A DNA stretch of 64,000 bases from the NCBI GenBank assembly GCA_037447215.1, contig JBBIHB010000009.1, positions 40,103-104,102 of the forward strand, in the 5' to 3' direction. The stretch comes from UBA1413 sp037447215. Its GTDB lineage: Bacteria > Bacteroidota > Bacteroidia > Bacteroidales > Prolixibacteraceae. The notes beneath the pieces were generated by a model. The model was given only the letters and a program-made list of their open reading frames with translations, did no database searches and was not told where the DNA came from. Positions 26,810-35,119 of the stretch are shown one piece after another (the stretch's first letter is position 1; each line of letters opens with the position of its first letter). A program made the position numbers and the translations under genes.

Positions 26810-27223
26810 ATGAAAAACCTATTGCTTTTAATGATTATTGCTGCCTTGCTGTTGTTGACCAATTGCAGCAAAGACGATGAAAACGACCGATATGAGCTGT
26901 TGACCCGGCCTACCTGGGCAACCGATAGCCTGTTGGCCAACGGAATGGATGCAAGCGGCCCCGGGCAGCAGCTCGAAAAATTCAAAGGCACGGCCAAATT
27001 TAATAAAGACGGAACCGGAACATTTGGCATTTATAAAGGCACATGGCGGTTTCCCGATAAAACCCGGTCGCAATTGGTCATAGTTACCGATTCGCTTCCA
27101 TTGCCCTTAACCACAAATATTGTAGAACTTACCGAAACCTCACTTAAAATAACAACACAGGTACCCGATCTGACGGGTACCACCGGAACAATCAATATTC
27201 GAATGACTTTTAAAGCACGATAA
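26810..27223 (+). CDS. small lipocalin-like lipoprotein
   Basis: A 137-residue lipoprotein: signal peptide with LLTNC (Cys19), then a beta-rich domain with the sequence style of Bacteroidetes lipocalin-like/DUF5004 proteins (GTAKFNKDGTGTFGIYKGTWRFPD, VELTETSLKI). The last base of its TAA stop is shared with the ATG of the following TonB-dependent receptor, so the two are translationally coupled. It may be a surface or periplasmic partner of that receptor. Family assignment is tentative. Confidence 0.75.
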   Translation: MKNLLLLMIIAALLLLTNCSKDDENDRYELLTRPTWATDSLLANGMDASGPGQQLEKFKGTAKFNKDGTGTFGIYKGTWRFPDKTRSQLVIVTDSLPLPLTTNIVELTETSLKITTQVPDLTGTTGTINIRMTFKAR

Positions 27224-29472
27224 TGCAGCGGGTTTGTTTGTTACTATTACTATTATTGATCTTTTTCTTTGCCGCCGCAGAGCCTGATGGGGTTTTGCGG
27301 GGCAGGGTCACCGACAGGGAAACAGGCATTGGATTGCAGGGTGCTAACATCATAATCAGGCGTAACCAGGGAACCATTTCAGGACCCGATGGGGCTTACA
27401 TCATTAAATTACCATCAGGGAACATTTCAGTCACGTATCAGTTTACCGGTTTTAAATCAGAAACCCGAACCCTCGAAATTGCATCCGGCGACACAGTCCA
27501 ATTGGACATATTGCTTGAATACGACGTAGCTGAAATTGATCAGGTGGTAGTTAGCGCAAGCCGGATTGAACAAAAACTATCGGAACTTACTGTTTCACTC
27601 AGCCTTATTAAACCAGAATTTTTATCGGGGGGGCATATCACCGATGCTCAAGAGCTCATGAACAAAACATCGGGCATCGAGGTACTCGACGGACAGGCTT
27701 CCATCCGCGGCGGCAGTGGTTTCAGTTACGGAGCAGGTAGCCGGGTACTGGCCCTTATCGACGGATTGCCGGTTATGTCGGCCGATGCCGGGAATATCCG
27801 TTGGCAGTTCCTGCCTCTTGATAATATCTCGCAGGTTGAAATTATTAAGGGAGCCTCTTCGGTGGCGTACGGATCATCAGCCCTTAACGGTATCATCAAC
27901 TTCCGCACAGCCGATGCTTCGGTAGAACCCGTTACCCGTTTTTATGCCGAAACTGGCTTTTATGGCCAACCCTCAAACAAAGAATGGAAATGGTGGGATT
28001 CGCCACGCAGTTTTTCGAGTGGTTCTGTTTCACACCTACAGCGATTTGGACGCACCGATATGGGTGCAGGAATTCATCTGCTCACCGACAATGGCTACCG
28101 TACCCTGAACGAGGATAAACTCGGCAGAGTGAACCTAAAACTGAAGCACCGAAACGGCTATATCGAAGGATTGGCTTATGGGGCCAGCATCAATGCCGGT
28201 ATGACACGGAAAACCGACTTCCTGCTTTGGGAAAATGCCACCAATGGGGCGCTCAAACACAATCCAGAAACGGCAATCGGGCTCCGGAGCTATTTTTTTA
28301 CTTTCGACCCTTTTGTCATCTTCCGGCAGGACGAACGATTCAAACATGAATTGAAATCGAGGCTGCAACTTTCGCAAAACCGCTTCCCCGACTCTCCGCA
28401 AAACAATAGCCAGCCACTTAGCCTGTATGCTGAATATCAGTTCTGGAACAAACTTTCCGACCTTTTTACCCTGAACACCGGCTTATCTGAAAATTATAGC
28501 CTGGTGAATTCAAACTTCTATGGCGATCATGAATTGTGGAACTTCGGTGCATTTGCCCAGCTCGACCTGCATCCGATGGACAGGCTGATACTTGTAACCG
28601 GGGTCAGGCTCGAATACAACTCACTCGACGCGGTAGCCGACAAACTGGTGCCACTGCTGAGGGCCGGAGCAAACTACAAAGCTGCCGATTATACATTTTT
28701 GAGGGCATCATACGGACAGGGCTACCGATTCCCTTCAATTGCAGAGAAACATGCCTCAACCACACTGGGGTCCATAAAAATATATCCAAGCCCTTATGTT
28801 GAGCCCGAAAAAGGTTGGAATACCGAAATCGGGGTGAAACAGGGAATAGGGAACCGGTACTTCACCGGGCAGGTGGATTTAGCCCTGTTTTATTCGCAAT
28901 ACACCGATATGATCGAGTATATTTTCGGTATCTATCCCGACCCGGCAGATGGCAATTTCGGTTACGGTTTCAAGGCTACCAATATTGAAGCAGCCCGCGT
29001 TTATGGCCTCGAACTTGAATATGTGGTGAATAAAACTATAGGAAGGGTAACCAATATGCTTAACGGTGGGTATGTGTTTATGTACCCTGCAGAATACAAC
29101 ATCAATACAGGAAAAAATACAGGAGAGATGTTGAAATACCGGCGAAAACATTCAGCTTCTATTAATCTTATGAGCCGGTACCGAAAGTTCGATTTTGGTG
29201 CAAGCCTCTTTTATAAGTCAAAAATGTTGAGGATTGATGATGTTTTCCTGGCCGAACTAACCCGTGAAAGCCTTTTGCCAGGATTTTATGATTACTGGAA
29301 TAACCACAACTCTGGCTATTTCCTGGCCAACCTGCAGGCAGGCTACTCATTCAATCACCATTACAAACTTACAATTGTTGCAAAAAATATCACCAACACC
29401 GAGTATATGGGCCGACCCGGCGACATTTTGCCTCCCCGCAATATCAGTGTGCGTCTCAGCGGAACGTTTTGA
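27223..29472 (+). CDS. TonB-dependent outer-membrane receptor (CirA/BtuB type)
   Basis: A 749-residue receptor, shorter than SusC proteins. Signal peptide 1-19, carboxypeptidase-regulatory-like domain (about 24-105, LRGRVTDRETGIGLQGANIII), plug (about 112-225, IDQVVVSASRIEQKLSELTVSLSLI, ELMNKTSGIEVLDGQASIRGG, ALIDGLPV, EIIKGASSVAYGSSALNGIINF), then a barrel with a C-terminal ...ISVRLSGTF. No SusD gene follows; the partner is the small lipoprotein upstream, overlapping by one base. This layout is that of metal-, cofactor- or siderophore-type receptors. The ligand cannot be told from sequence. Confidence 0.9.
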   Translation: MQRVCLLLLLLLIFFFAAAEPDGVLRGRVTDRETGIGLQGANIIIRRNQGTISGPDGAYIIKLPSGNISVTYQFTGFKSETRTLEIASGDTVQLDILLEYDVAEIDQVVVSASRIEQKLSELTVSLSLIKPEFLSGGHITDAQELMNKTSGIEVLDGQASIRGGSGFSYGAGSRVLALIDGLPVMSADAGNIRWQFLPLDNISQVEIIKGASSVAYGSSALNGIINFRTADASVEPVTRFYAETGFYGQPSNKEWKWWDSPRSFSSGSVSHLQRFGRTDMGAGIHLLTDNGYRTLNEDKLGRVNLKLKHRNGYIEGLAYGASINAGMTRKTDFLLWENATNGALKHNPETAIGLRSYFFTFDPFVIFRQDERFKHELKSRLQLSQNRFPDSPQNNSQPLSLYAEYQFWNKLSDLFTLNTGLSENYSLVNSNFYGDHELWNFGAFAQLDLHPMDRLILVTGVRLEYNSLDAVADKLVPLLRAGANYKAADYTFLRASYGQGYRFPSIAEKHASTTLGSIKIYPSPYVEPEKGWNTEIGVKQGIGNRYFTGQVDLALFYSQYTDMIEYIFGIYPDPADGNFGYGFKATNIEAARVYGLELEYVVNKTIGRVTNMLNGGYVFMYPAEYNINTGKNTGEMLKYRRKHSASINLMSRYRKFDFGASLFYKSKMLRIDDVFLAELTRESLLPGFYDYWNNHNSGYFLANLQAGYSFNHHYKLTIVAKNITNTEYMGRPGDILPPRNISVRLSGTF

Positions 29473-29691
29473 GATTTTGTGGATTAGTTGATTAGAAACG
29501 TTTAAATGGAAACTCCAGCCCTTGCAAACAAATGTTTACTGTCTTTCCCTGCAACCGTCCATTTGCAACCTCAAATATACTTCTCTTGCCAACCCACACA
29601 TGAGTAATAAACTGCTGATAAAAAATCGGATTCTATAGAAACACATAAATAAAAAATACAATGCCTTTGACTGATTAAGCCAAAACGGAGA

Positions 29692-29954
29692 ATGTCAACA
29701 CTAAGGCTGAAATTAAGGGAATTGAGAGAACAAGCAGGTTTGTCTTTACGGAAGGCAGCAATGCAAGACGATATTGATGTGCCCATACTGAGAAAGATGG
29801 AACGGGGGGAGAGAAGATTCTCGAAAGAAATGGTTTTGAAATTGGCTGAATTATATAAAACAAGCCCTGTCAAATTATTACTGACTATTTAAGCGAGAAA
29901 GTGATTTGCGAACTTAACGAAGAAGAATTCTTTTCGGTTCAAATATATCTGTGA
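29692..29954 (+). pseudogene. XRE-family HTH regulator, frameshifted
   Basis: The first frame gives 66 residues with a full XRE helix-turn-helix (LRELREQAGLSLRKAA, DVPILRKMERGERRFSKE, LAELY). It stops at TAA 29890-29892, but one base of shift continues with YLSEKVICELNEEE to a TGA at 29952-29954. That continuation matches what follows the HTH in restriction-modification-type XRE regulators of Bacteroidetes (a ...YLADKVY.IVKDE... stretch). So the gene seems to have lost one base near 29886-29888 and its C-terminus is also short or degraded. It could still make a minimal DNA-binding protein. There is no modification gene nearby. Confidence 0.55.
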
Positions 29955-29963
29955 AAAAAATAT

Positions 29964-29971
29964 TAGCTTTG
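29964..29971 (+). promoter_or_regulatory. -7 promoter box of tRNA-Leu
   Basis: TAGCTTTG is an exact match to the Bacteroidota -7 consensus TAnnTTTG and lies 13 bases before the first base of the tRNA, the right distance for transcription start just upstream of the gene. Confidence 0.65.
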
Positions 29972-29984
29972 CACCGCGTTTATT

Positions 29985-30068
29985 GCCCGGGTGGCGGAAT
30001 TGGTAGACGCGCTGGACTCAAAATCCAGTGATAGCAATATCGTGCGGGTTCGATTCCCGCCCCGGGTA
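29985..30068 (+). tRNA. tRNA-Leu (anticodon CAA)
   Basis: Acceptor stem GCCCGGG pairs with CCCGGGT (a G-U at the end), discriminator A. The D arm, an anticodon stem CTGGA/TCCAG with loop CTCAAAA, a long variable arm as in class II tRNAs, and a T arm GCGGG-TTCGATT-CCCGC are all present. The anticodon CAA reads UUG. CCA is not encoded. A consensus promoter box lies upstream and a strong terminator 19 bases downstream, so it is a single-gene unit. Confidence 0.97.
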
Positions 30069-30086
30069 CTCTGATAAAATATATAG

Positions 30087-30120
30087 CCTTGTAAGCGAAT
30101 AACTTGCAAGGTTTTTTATT
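30087..30120 (+). terminator. Rho-independent terminator of tRNA-Leu
   Basis: A 9-base-pair stem (30087-30095 with 30103-30111; one G-U pair) with a 7-base loop is followed by TTTTTTATT. The G-U pair is valid only in plus-strand RNA, in keeping with a terminator for the tRNA gene. Confidence 0.8.
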
Positions 30121-30330
30121 TGCGAATGCAAATAAATAATTGTTGCAAATCGCCCCCCTCCCCCCGATTTGATATCAGGGAACCATTACACGGGAAATCA
30201 TTTAAACCCATTACATTTGATTGGAAAGCTTCTATACAGGTGTATCAAAACTAACTTGAAAAAGGATTTCAAATCCATCATTAATTTCACTAATTTTATC
30301 CCTTAAACATAAGATCATTCAGGTTCTGAT

Positions 30331-30906
30331 ATGATTTCAGGTGATGACAGATATTTTGTTGAAGAGATAAAAAGCGGCAATCCCAATGCCCTGAAAAAGG
30401 TATTTGAAACGTTTTACAGTCCATTATGCAATTTTGCATTGCAGTTTCTGAACGACAGGGATCAGGCCGAAGAGGTGGTTCAGGGGCTTTTCGTGAAACT
30501 TTGGGAAAAACGCTCCGGAATTACCATTGAAATTTCCCTGAAAAGCTACCTTTTCAGTTCCGTCCGCAACAAATGCCTGAACCTGATACAACACGAAAAG
30601 GTGAAAAAAATGCATGAGGAACCAATCCGTGAAGCCCTTTTCGGCGATTATGCAGAGGAAGAATATTTCATAGGCTTGGAATTAGCTTCACGTATAGCTT
30701 TTGCGGTAGAGTCTATGCCCGAAAAACGCAGGGAAATTTTCAGGTTAAGCCGCGAAGAAGGCCTGAAATACCATGAAATAGCCGAAAAACTTAATTTATC
30801 AGTAAAAACCGTTGAAACACAAATGGGTTTGGCCCTCAAATACTTACGTGAAAAGTTGGGTCGATCGCTGCTGCTTTTCTGTTTTCTTCTAAAAAAAATT
30901 GTTTGA
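30331..30906 (+). CDS. RNA polymerase ECF sigma-70 factor
   Basis: A 191-residue ECF sigma factor. Region 2 at about 20-90 (ALKKVFETFYSPLCNFALQFL, DQAEEVVQGLFVKLWEKR, LKSYLFSSVRNKCLN) and region 4 at about 120-175 (MPEKRREIFRLSREEGLKYHEIAEKLNLSVKTVETQM). As in the other sigma factor of this window, the C-terminus is a hydrophobic tail (LLLFCFLLKKIV). It heads the operon 30331-37705 and is followed after 40 bases by its FecR. No SusC or other barrel gene follows, which is unusual for this class. Confidence 0.92.
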   Translation: MISGDDRYFVEEIKSGNPNALKKVFETFYSPLCNFALQFLNDRDQAEEVVQGLFVKLWEKRSGITIEISLKSYLFSSVRNKCLNLIQHEKVKKMHEEPIREALFGDYAEEEYFIGLELASRIAFAVESMPEKRREIFRLSREEGLKYHEIAEKLNLSVKTVETQMGLALKYLREKLGRSLLLFCFLLKKIV

Positions 30907-30946
30907 CAATAGGGGTAAAATCATTTTAACCTGTCATTAAACTGAA

Positions 30947-32005
30947 ATGAAAGAATTAAACAACATAGAGCATACTGATTGGGGGTTGTTGGCAAAATAT
31001 GTTTGCAACGAAGCAAGTGAATCCGAAAGGCAGAATGTTGAAACATGGGCTGATGAATCAGGTGTTAATCTGGATACATTAAAAGAAAGCCAAGAGATAA
31101 TGGACAAAGCAAAACGCTGGTTCGAAAACCAAAGTTTCGATCAGGAAATTGCCTGGGCAAAAGTTTTAAAACAGATTGAAACTTTATCACCCGTTATCCC
31201 GATTACAGCGAAAACTTCAAAAGAAAAACTCTTCAGCCAGATATTAAGGATTGCAGCCGTAATCTTTTTAGCTGTTTCCCTGTCGGTTGCCGGGTATTAT
31301 ATTGGCTTCAGGCAGCAAAAGCAGGCCATATTTACCGAAATCATCACCAATGGGCAACAGGTAGTGAGCGGAATTACACTACCCGATGGCTCGGTAGTTA
31401 CCCTGAACAGAAATTCAAAACTTTCATATCCAAAGGAATTTTCGGGAAGTAACAGGAAGGTAACCATTATTGGCGAAGCATTTTTTGAAGTGGAACCCGA
31501 TGCCTCACGACCGTTTGTTATCAATGCCGGAAATGCCAGGATTAAAGTATTGGGAACCTCATTCAATGTATGCGCATACCCCGGTGAAGAAACAGTAGAT
31601 GTTGTAGTGGAAACAGGCAAAGTTGAAGTCAGTTGCAATTCCGGGCCAGTTTCGTCCAATTGTAAAGCAGTACTAATACCTGGAGAAAAAGGTATGTTGT
31701 CAAACAGGGAACTTACACTCCAGAAATCGGTTAATACCGACCGTAATATTACATCCTGGAAAACCCGCCAGTTTGTGTTCGATCAAACCCCGCTCTCCGA
31801 AGTTGTCAATGCCCTGGGAAAAGTCTATTTAGTAAATATCCAACTGGTCGGACCGGGTATAAATAACCTTGCCCTTACAGCCAATTTCAACAATCAAACC
31901 ATCGACTTTATCCTCGATGTAGTAAGGCTGACATTTAACCTGGAACTGAAATCGATGAACGGACAATATTTTTTAACCGAAGGAAATAATAATTCAAAGC
32001 CATGA
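30947..32005 (+). CDS. FecR-family anti-sigma factor
   Basis: A 352-residue inner-membrane protein. N-terminal anti-sigma region (1-88), membrane helix (about 92-114), FecR domain (about 130-230: GITLPDGSVVTLNRNSKLSYP, EAFFEVEPDASRPFVI, IKVLGTSFNVCAYPGEE) and C-terminal DUF4974/STN-like domain (about 270-340: FDQTPLSEVVNALGKVYLVNIQL). Its stop overlaps the ATG of the protease gene by 4 bases, so the two are translationally coupled. It should bind the sigma factor encoded upstream; the signal donor would normally be an STN-bearing receptor, here replaced by the STN proteins encoded downstream. Confidence 0.92.
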   Translation: MKELNNIEHTDWGLLAKYVCNEASESERQNVETWADESGVNLDTLKESQEIMDKAKRWFENQSFDQEIAWAKVLKQIETLSPVIPITAKTSKEKLFSQILRIAAVIFLAVSLSVAGYYIGFRQQKQAIFTEIITNGQQVVSGITLPDGSVVTLNRNSKLSYPKEFSGSNRKVTIIGEAFFEVEPDASRPFVINAGNARIKVLGTSFNVCAYPGEETVDVVVETGKVEVSCNSGPVSSNCKAVLIPGEKGMLSNRELTLQKSVNTDRNITSWKTRQFVFDQTPLSEVVNALGKVYLVNIQLVGPGINNLALTANFNNQTIDFILDVVRLTFNLELKSMNGQYFLTEGNNNSKP

Positions 32006-33564
32006 AAACAATAAAAGCATCCGTGTTGGTATTCCTGGCTGCATGTGCCATTTTTCTGGTTACTCCGAAGATGCAGTATGCACAGGATACGAAGAGAGCC
32101 GCAGCTCTCGATCAGAATATCAGTATTTATGCTGAAAACGAAAATCTATCCGATGTAATCGAGAAGATATGCAAATACCTCAACCTCGACTACTCATACA
32201 ACTCGGCATTGGTTGCCGGTAAAAAAATCAGTCTGAATGTTTCAAACAAACCCATCAAATTTGTGCTCGATAAGCTGATGAAAGATTTTTATCTGATCTT
32301 CGAGATTGAAGGTAACCTGATGGTGGTGAGGGAGTATGTTCCTCTGGAAGAGAGTATTGATTTTGATCGTTCGTTGCGCGACTTTGGGATTAACCGGGGG
32401 TTCATGATTGAAAACCCACGCGACAAATCGATTACCATGAAGTTCAAATCGGCCAGTAACCTGATTATCCTACCTGTAACGATTAACGATTCGGACACAC
32501 TCAACTTTATCCTCGACACCGGTGTGCGTAACCCAATTATCACCGAACTTCCGTTTGTAAACAAGCTTAATCTGAATTACATGATGCCTGTTGAGGTGAG
32601 AGGTCTTGGCGAAGGCGAAACGTTGACAGCCTACCGTTCTGGCAACAACACCATAAAACTCGATGGTATGGTAGCCCGGAACCAGGAAGTGCAAATGGTT
32701 ATTGACGAGAATTTCCAGATATCGCATATCCTTGGGATACCGGTTCACGGATTGATTGGATTTAACCTGTTTAAAGATTACGTTGTCCGGATCGACTATC
32801 AGAGAGAACACATCACTTTCTGGAGGCCTGAACATTTTAAATACCGCGACAGCAAGCGCGACATTATCCTTCCTTTGCAATTTGAAGGATACAAACCATT
32901 CATTCATACCAGCATTGTAATGGACGATATGACCGAAGTTCCGGTTAAACTTTTGGTTGACACCGGTGCAAGCGATGCACTTTGGCTTTCCGAAAAATCA
33001 GACGACCGTATTAAGTTGCCCCAGCGTCACATCGAATCATTCCTTGGGCGTGGCTTATCGGGCGATCTGTTCGGAACAAAAGGCCGAATAGATGCTATAT
33101 GGGTTGGCCCATTGGTATTATCGAGACCAATTGTTTCATTCCCTTCCGAAGGATTGGTGGAGGAACTTATTTCGTCAAATGACCGTAACGGCACCTTAGG
33201 GGCCGAAATCCTCAGAAGGTTCGTTGTAACGGTCGATTACCGCAATTCGAGGCTCACACTGACCCAAACCCCGCTGGTCAGGGAAGATTTCAATTACAAC
33301 ATGAGCGGAATGGAAATCGTCAATCCAATGCCAGGGTTGCCGATATTTACCATTTCGACCATACAGGAAAATTCGCCTGCATGGCTGGCTGGATTGAAAG
33401 AGAACGACCAGATTTTGTCTATCAACAACAGCAATCACCAATCGGTATCGCTCAATGATATTAACCTGATTTTGCAAAGCAAGGAAAACCGTAAAATAAA
33501 AATGAAAGTATTGCGCGACGGAGAAGAATTCAGGACAACTTTTGAATTAAAAAGTGTATTCTGA
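32002..33564 (+). CDS. STN domain-retropepsin-like aspartyl protease-PDZ protein
   Basis: A 520-residue exported protein: signal peptide to about residue 27; STN domain (about 38-110, NLSDVIEKICKYLNLDYSYNSALV); two retropepsin-like lobes, each with a DTG motif (Asp172 in FILDTG, Asp320 in LLVDTGAS) and hydrophobic-hydrophobic-Gly partners (HGLIGFNLF, GTLGAEIL); and a C-terminal PDZ domain (about 440-515, SPAWLAGLKENDQILSIN). Two DTG lobes in one chain give a complete pepsin-like active site, so it can act without dimerising. The first lobe has DTGVRN where DTGAS is usual, so activity is likely but not certain. The STN fusion and the coupling to fecR suggest a periplasmic protease in the signalling path. 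Confidence 0.88.
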   Translation: MKTIKASVLVFLAACAIFLVTPKMQYAQDTKRAAALDQNISIYAENENLSDVIEKICKYLNLDYSYNSALVAGKKISLNVSNKPIKFVLDKLMKDFYLIFEIEGNLMVVREYVPLEESIDFDRSLRDFGINRGFMIENPRDKSITMKFKSASNLIILPVTINDSDTLNFILDTGVRNPIITELPFVNKLNLNYMMPVEVRGLGEGETLTAYRSGNNTIKLDGMVARNQEVQMVIDENFQISHILGIPVHGLIGFNLFKDYVVRIDYQREHITFWRPEHFKYRDSKRDIILPLQFEGYKPFIHTSIVMDDMTEVPVKLLVDTGASDALWLSEKSDDRIKLPQRHIESFLGRGLSGDLFGTKGRIDAIWVGPLVLSRPIVSFPSEGLVEELISSNDRNGTLGAEILRRFVVTVDYRNSRLTLTQTPLVREDFNYNMSGMEIVNPMPGLPIFTISTIQENSPAWLAGLKENDQILSINNSNHQSVSLNDINLILQSKENRKIKMKVLRDGEEFRTTFELKSVF

Positions 33565-33566
33565 AC

Positions 33567-35114
33567 ATGTTAAAAAAATCTGCCGGAATTGGGTTCCTGC
33601 TGTTGGTTGCCGTAGTAGCATACGGAATCCGGCAGCAGGATTCTGTTTTGAACAGGGTCATCTCTGTCAGGGCAGAAAATATTCCGGTTGCCATGCTATT
33701 GAGGAATATAACCCAGGAGAATGGAATCTATTTTTCGTACGATGCTTCCCTGGTAAACACCGAGAGATTGATTTCCCTGAAAGTGGAGAAAAAACCGGTT
33801 GCAGATATTTTAAAGCAGATTTTTCCACATGGCGAGTTCAGGTTTATCCGAAAAGAGGATTACATTATTATTTCGTCTGTTGAGGAAGATATTGAAATTC
33901 AGGATAGAGAAAATCCAGTTGAGCAAGAGGATATAATCGTTTTAACCGGAAGTGTTACCGATTATGTGACCAGGGAGTTACTTCCCTACGTAAGCGTGTC
34001 GGTAAAAAACATACCGGTGGGCACAATTACCAACCTCGACGGCGAATTTTTGCTGAAGCTGCCAGCCATTTATGCTGCTGACACAATAGTTTTCAGTTTT
34101 GTGGGCTATCAACCTTTGTTCAGGAGAGCGGAAGGCATGGAAACTGAAGAAAAAATTTCACTTAGGCCGGTTTCCATCCGCATAAAAGAAGTGAGGGTGA
34201 GAGCCATATCGGTTGAAGAAATCCTCGATGAGGTGCGTTTCCGCATGCCCGCCAATTACCCTTCTGGCAATCGCCTTCTTACAGGTTTTTACAGGGAAAT
34301 CATCAGACAGGACGATGAATATATCTCCATTTCCGAAGCGGTGCTCGAAATCCTAAAAGCCCCCTACCTTGCCGATTTCCGCGAAGATAAAGTAAGGTTG
34401 GTCAAAGCACATAAAAGCCCTGATATCAGGCCATTTCACTGGGTCAATTTCAAGTTACAGGGAGGGCCATACACCATAACCAAACTCGATGCGGTAAAAA
34501 CCATGGAGACATTTATCGATAAAGATTACCAACATCTCTACCGGTACAATATTTCAGATGTAATTTGGTACAAGGAGCGTCCGGTTTTTGTGATAACATT
34601 CAGGCCAGTCAGGAATATTCAATTACCCCTTTTCAGGGGCGAAATGTATATCGACAGGGAGAGTTATGCTGTTTTGTACGCAAGGTTCAGCCTCGATAAT
34701 TTTGGCCTGGCCATGGCAGAACAATCTTTGATCAGGAAAAAACCTCGCGGATTTAAAGTAAAACCACAGAATGTTGAATATCAGGTTGAATATAAGCTTT
34801 ATAACAATTTATGGTATCTGCACTCTGCCCGGGCAAATGTTTCATTCAGGGTCCGTAGCCGAGAACACAGGGTAAATTCTGTTTTTGAAAGTTTTTCCGA
34901 ATTGCTCGTTACCGATATAAAAGAAACTGACCTGAGGCGTTTTCCAGGAAGGGAATTATTTACAATCAACGATATTTTTACCGACATAGCTGTTGATTAT
35001 GATGATAATTTCTGGGGAAATTACAACATAATAAAGCCAGATGAAGACCTTCAAAATGCAATTAAAGGATTTGTAATTCAGACAAATACATTAAACGAAA
35101 ATATAAATAAATAA
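33567..35114 (+). CDS. STN and CarboxypepD-like domain protein without beta-barrel
   Basis: A 515-residue exported protein starting 2 bases after the protease gene. Signal region 1-22; STN domain (about 30-95, IPVAMLLRNITQENGIYFSYDASLV, ILKQIFPHGEFRFIRKEDYIII); carboxypeptidase-regulatory-like domain (about 125-200, LTGSVTDYVTRELLPYVSVSVKNIPVGTITNLDGEFLLKLP, SFVGYQPL); and a C-terminal domain of about 300 residues resembling the non-barrel part of DUF5686-type proteins (FYREIIRQDDEYISISEAVLEI, GEMYIDRESYAVLYARFSL). There is no TonB plug or barrel. It may be a periplasmic or outer-membrane partner of the FecR in this operon. Function unknown. Confidence 0.82.
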   Translation: MLKKSAGIGFLLLVAVVAYGIRQQDSVLNRVISVRAENIPVAMLLRNITQENGIYFSYDASLVNTERLISLKVEKKPVADILKQIFPHGEFRFIRKEDYIIISSVEEDIEIQDRENPVEQEDIIVLTGSVTDYVTRELLPYVSVSVKNIPVGTITNLDGEFLLKLPAIYAADTIVFSFVGYQPLFRRAEGMETEEKISLRPVSIRIKEVRVRAISVEEILDEVRFRMPANYPSGNRLLTGFYREIIRQDDEYISISEAVLEILKAPYLADFREDKVRLVKAHKSPDIRPFHWVNFKLQGGPYTITKLDAVKTMETFIDKDYQHLYRYNISDVIWYKERPVFVITFRPVRNIQLPLFRGEMYIDRESYAVLYARFSLDNFGLAMAEQSLIRKKPRGFKVKPQNVEYQVEYKLYNNLWYLHSARANVSFRVRSREHRVNSVFESFSELLVTDIKETDLRRFPGRELFTINDIFTDIAVDYDDNFWGNYNIIKPDEDLQNAIKGFVIQTNTLNENINK

Positions 35115-35119
35115 AAACC

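Noticed and set aside
29985..30068. tRNA-Leu as an integration site of a mobile element
   Set aside because: No integrase, no direct repeat of the tRNA 3' end and no phage or plasmid genes on either side.
30149..30167. C-rich run (CCCCCC-T-CCCCCC) downstream of the tRNA
   Set aside because: Short mononucleotide tract; no partner G-run or symmetric repeat that would support a special structure.
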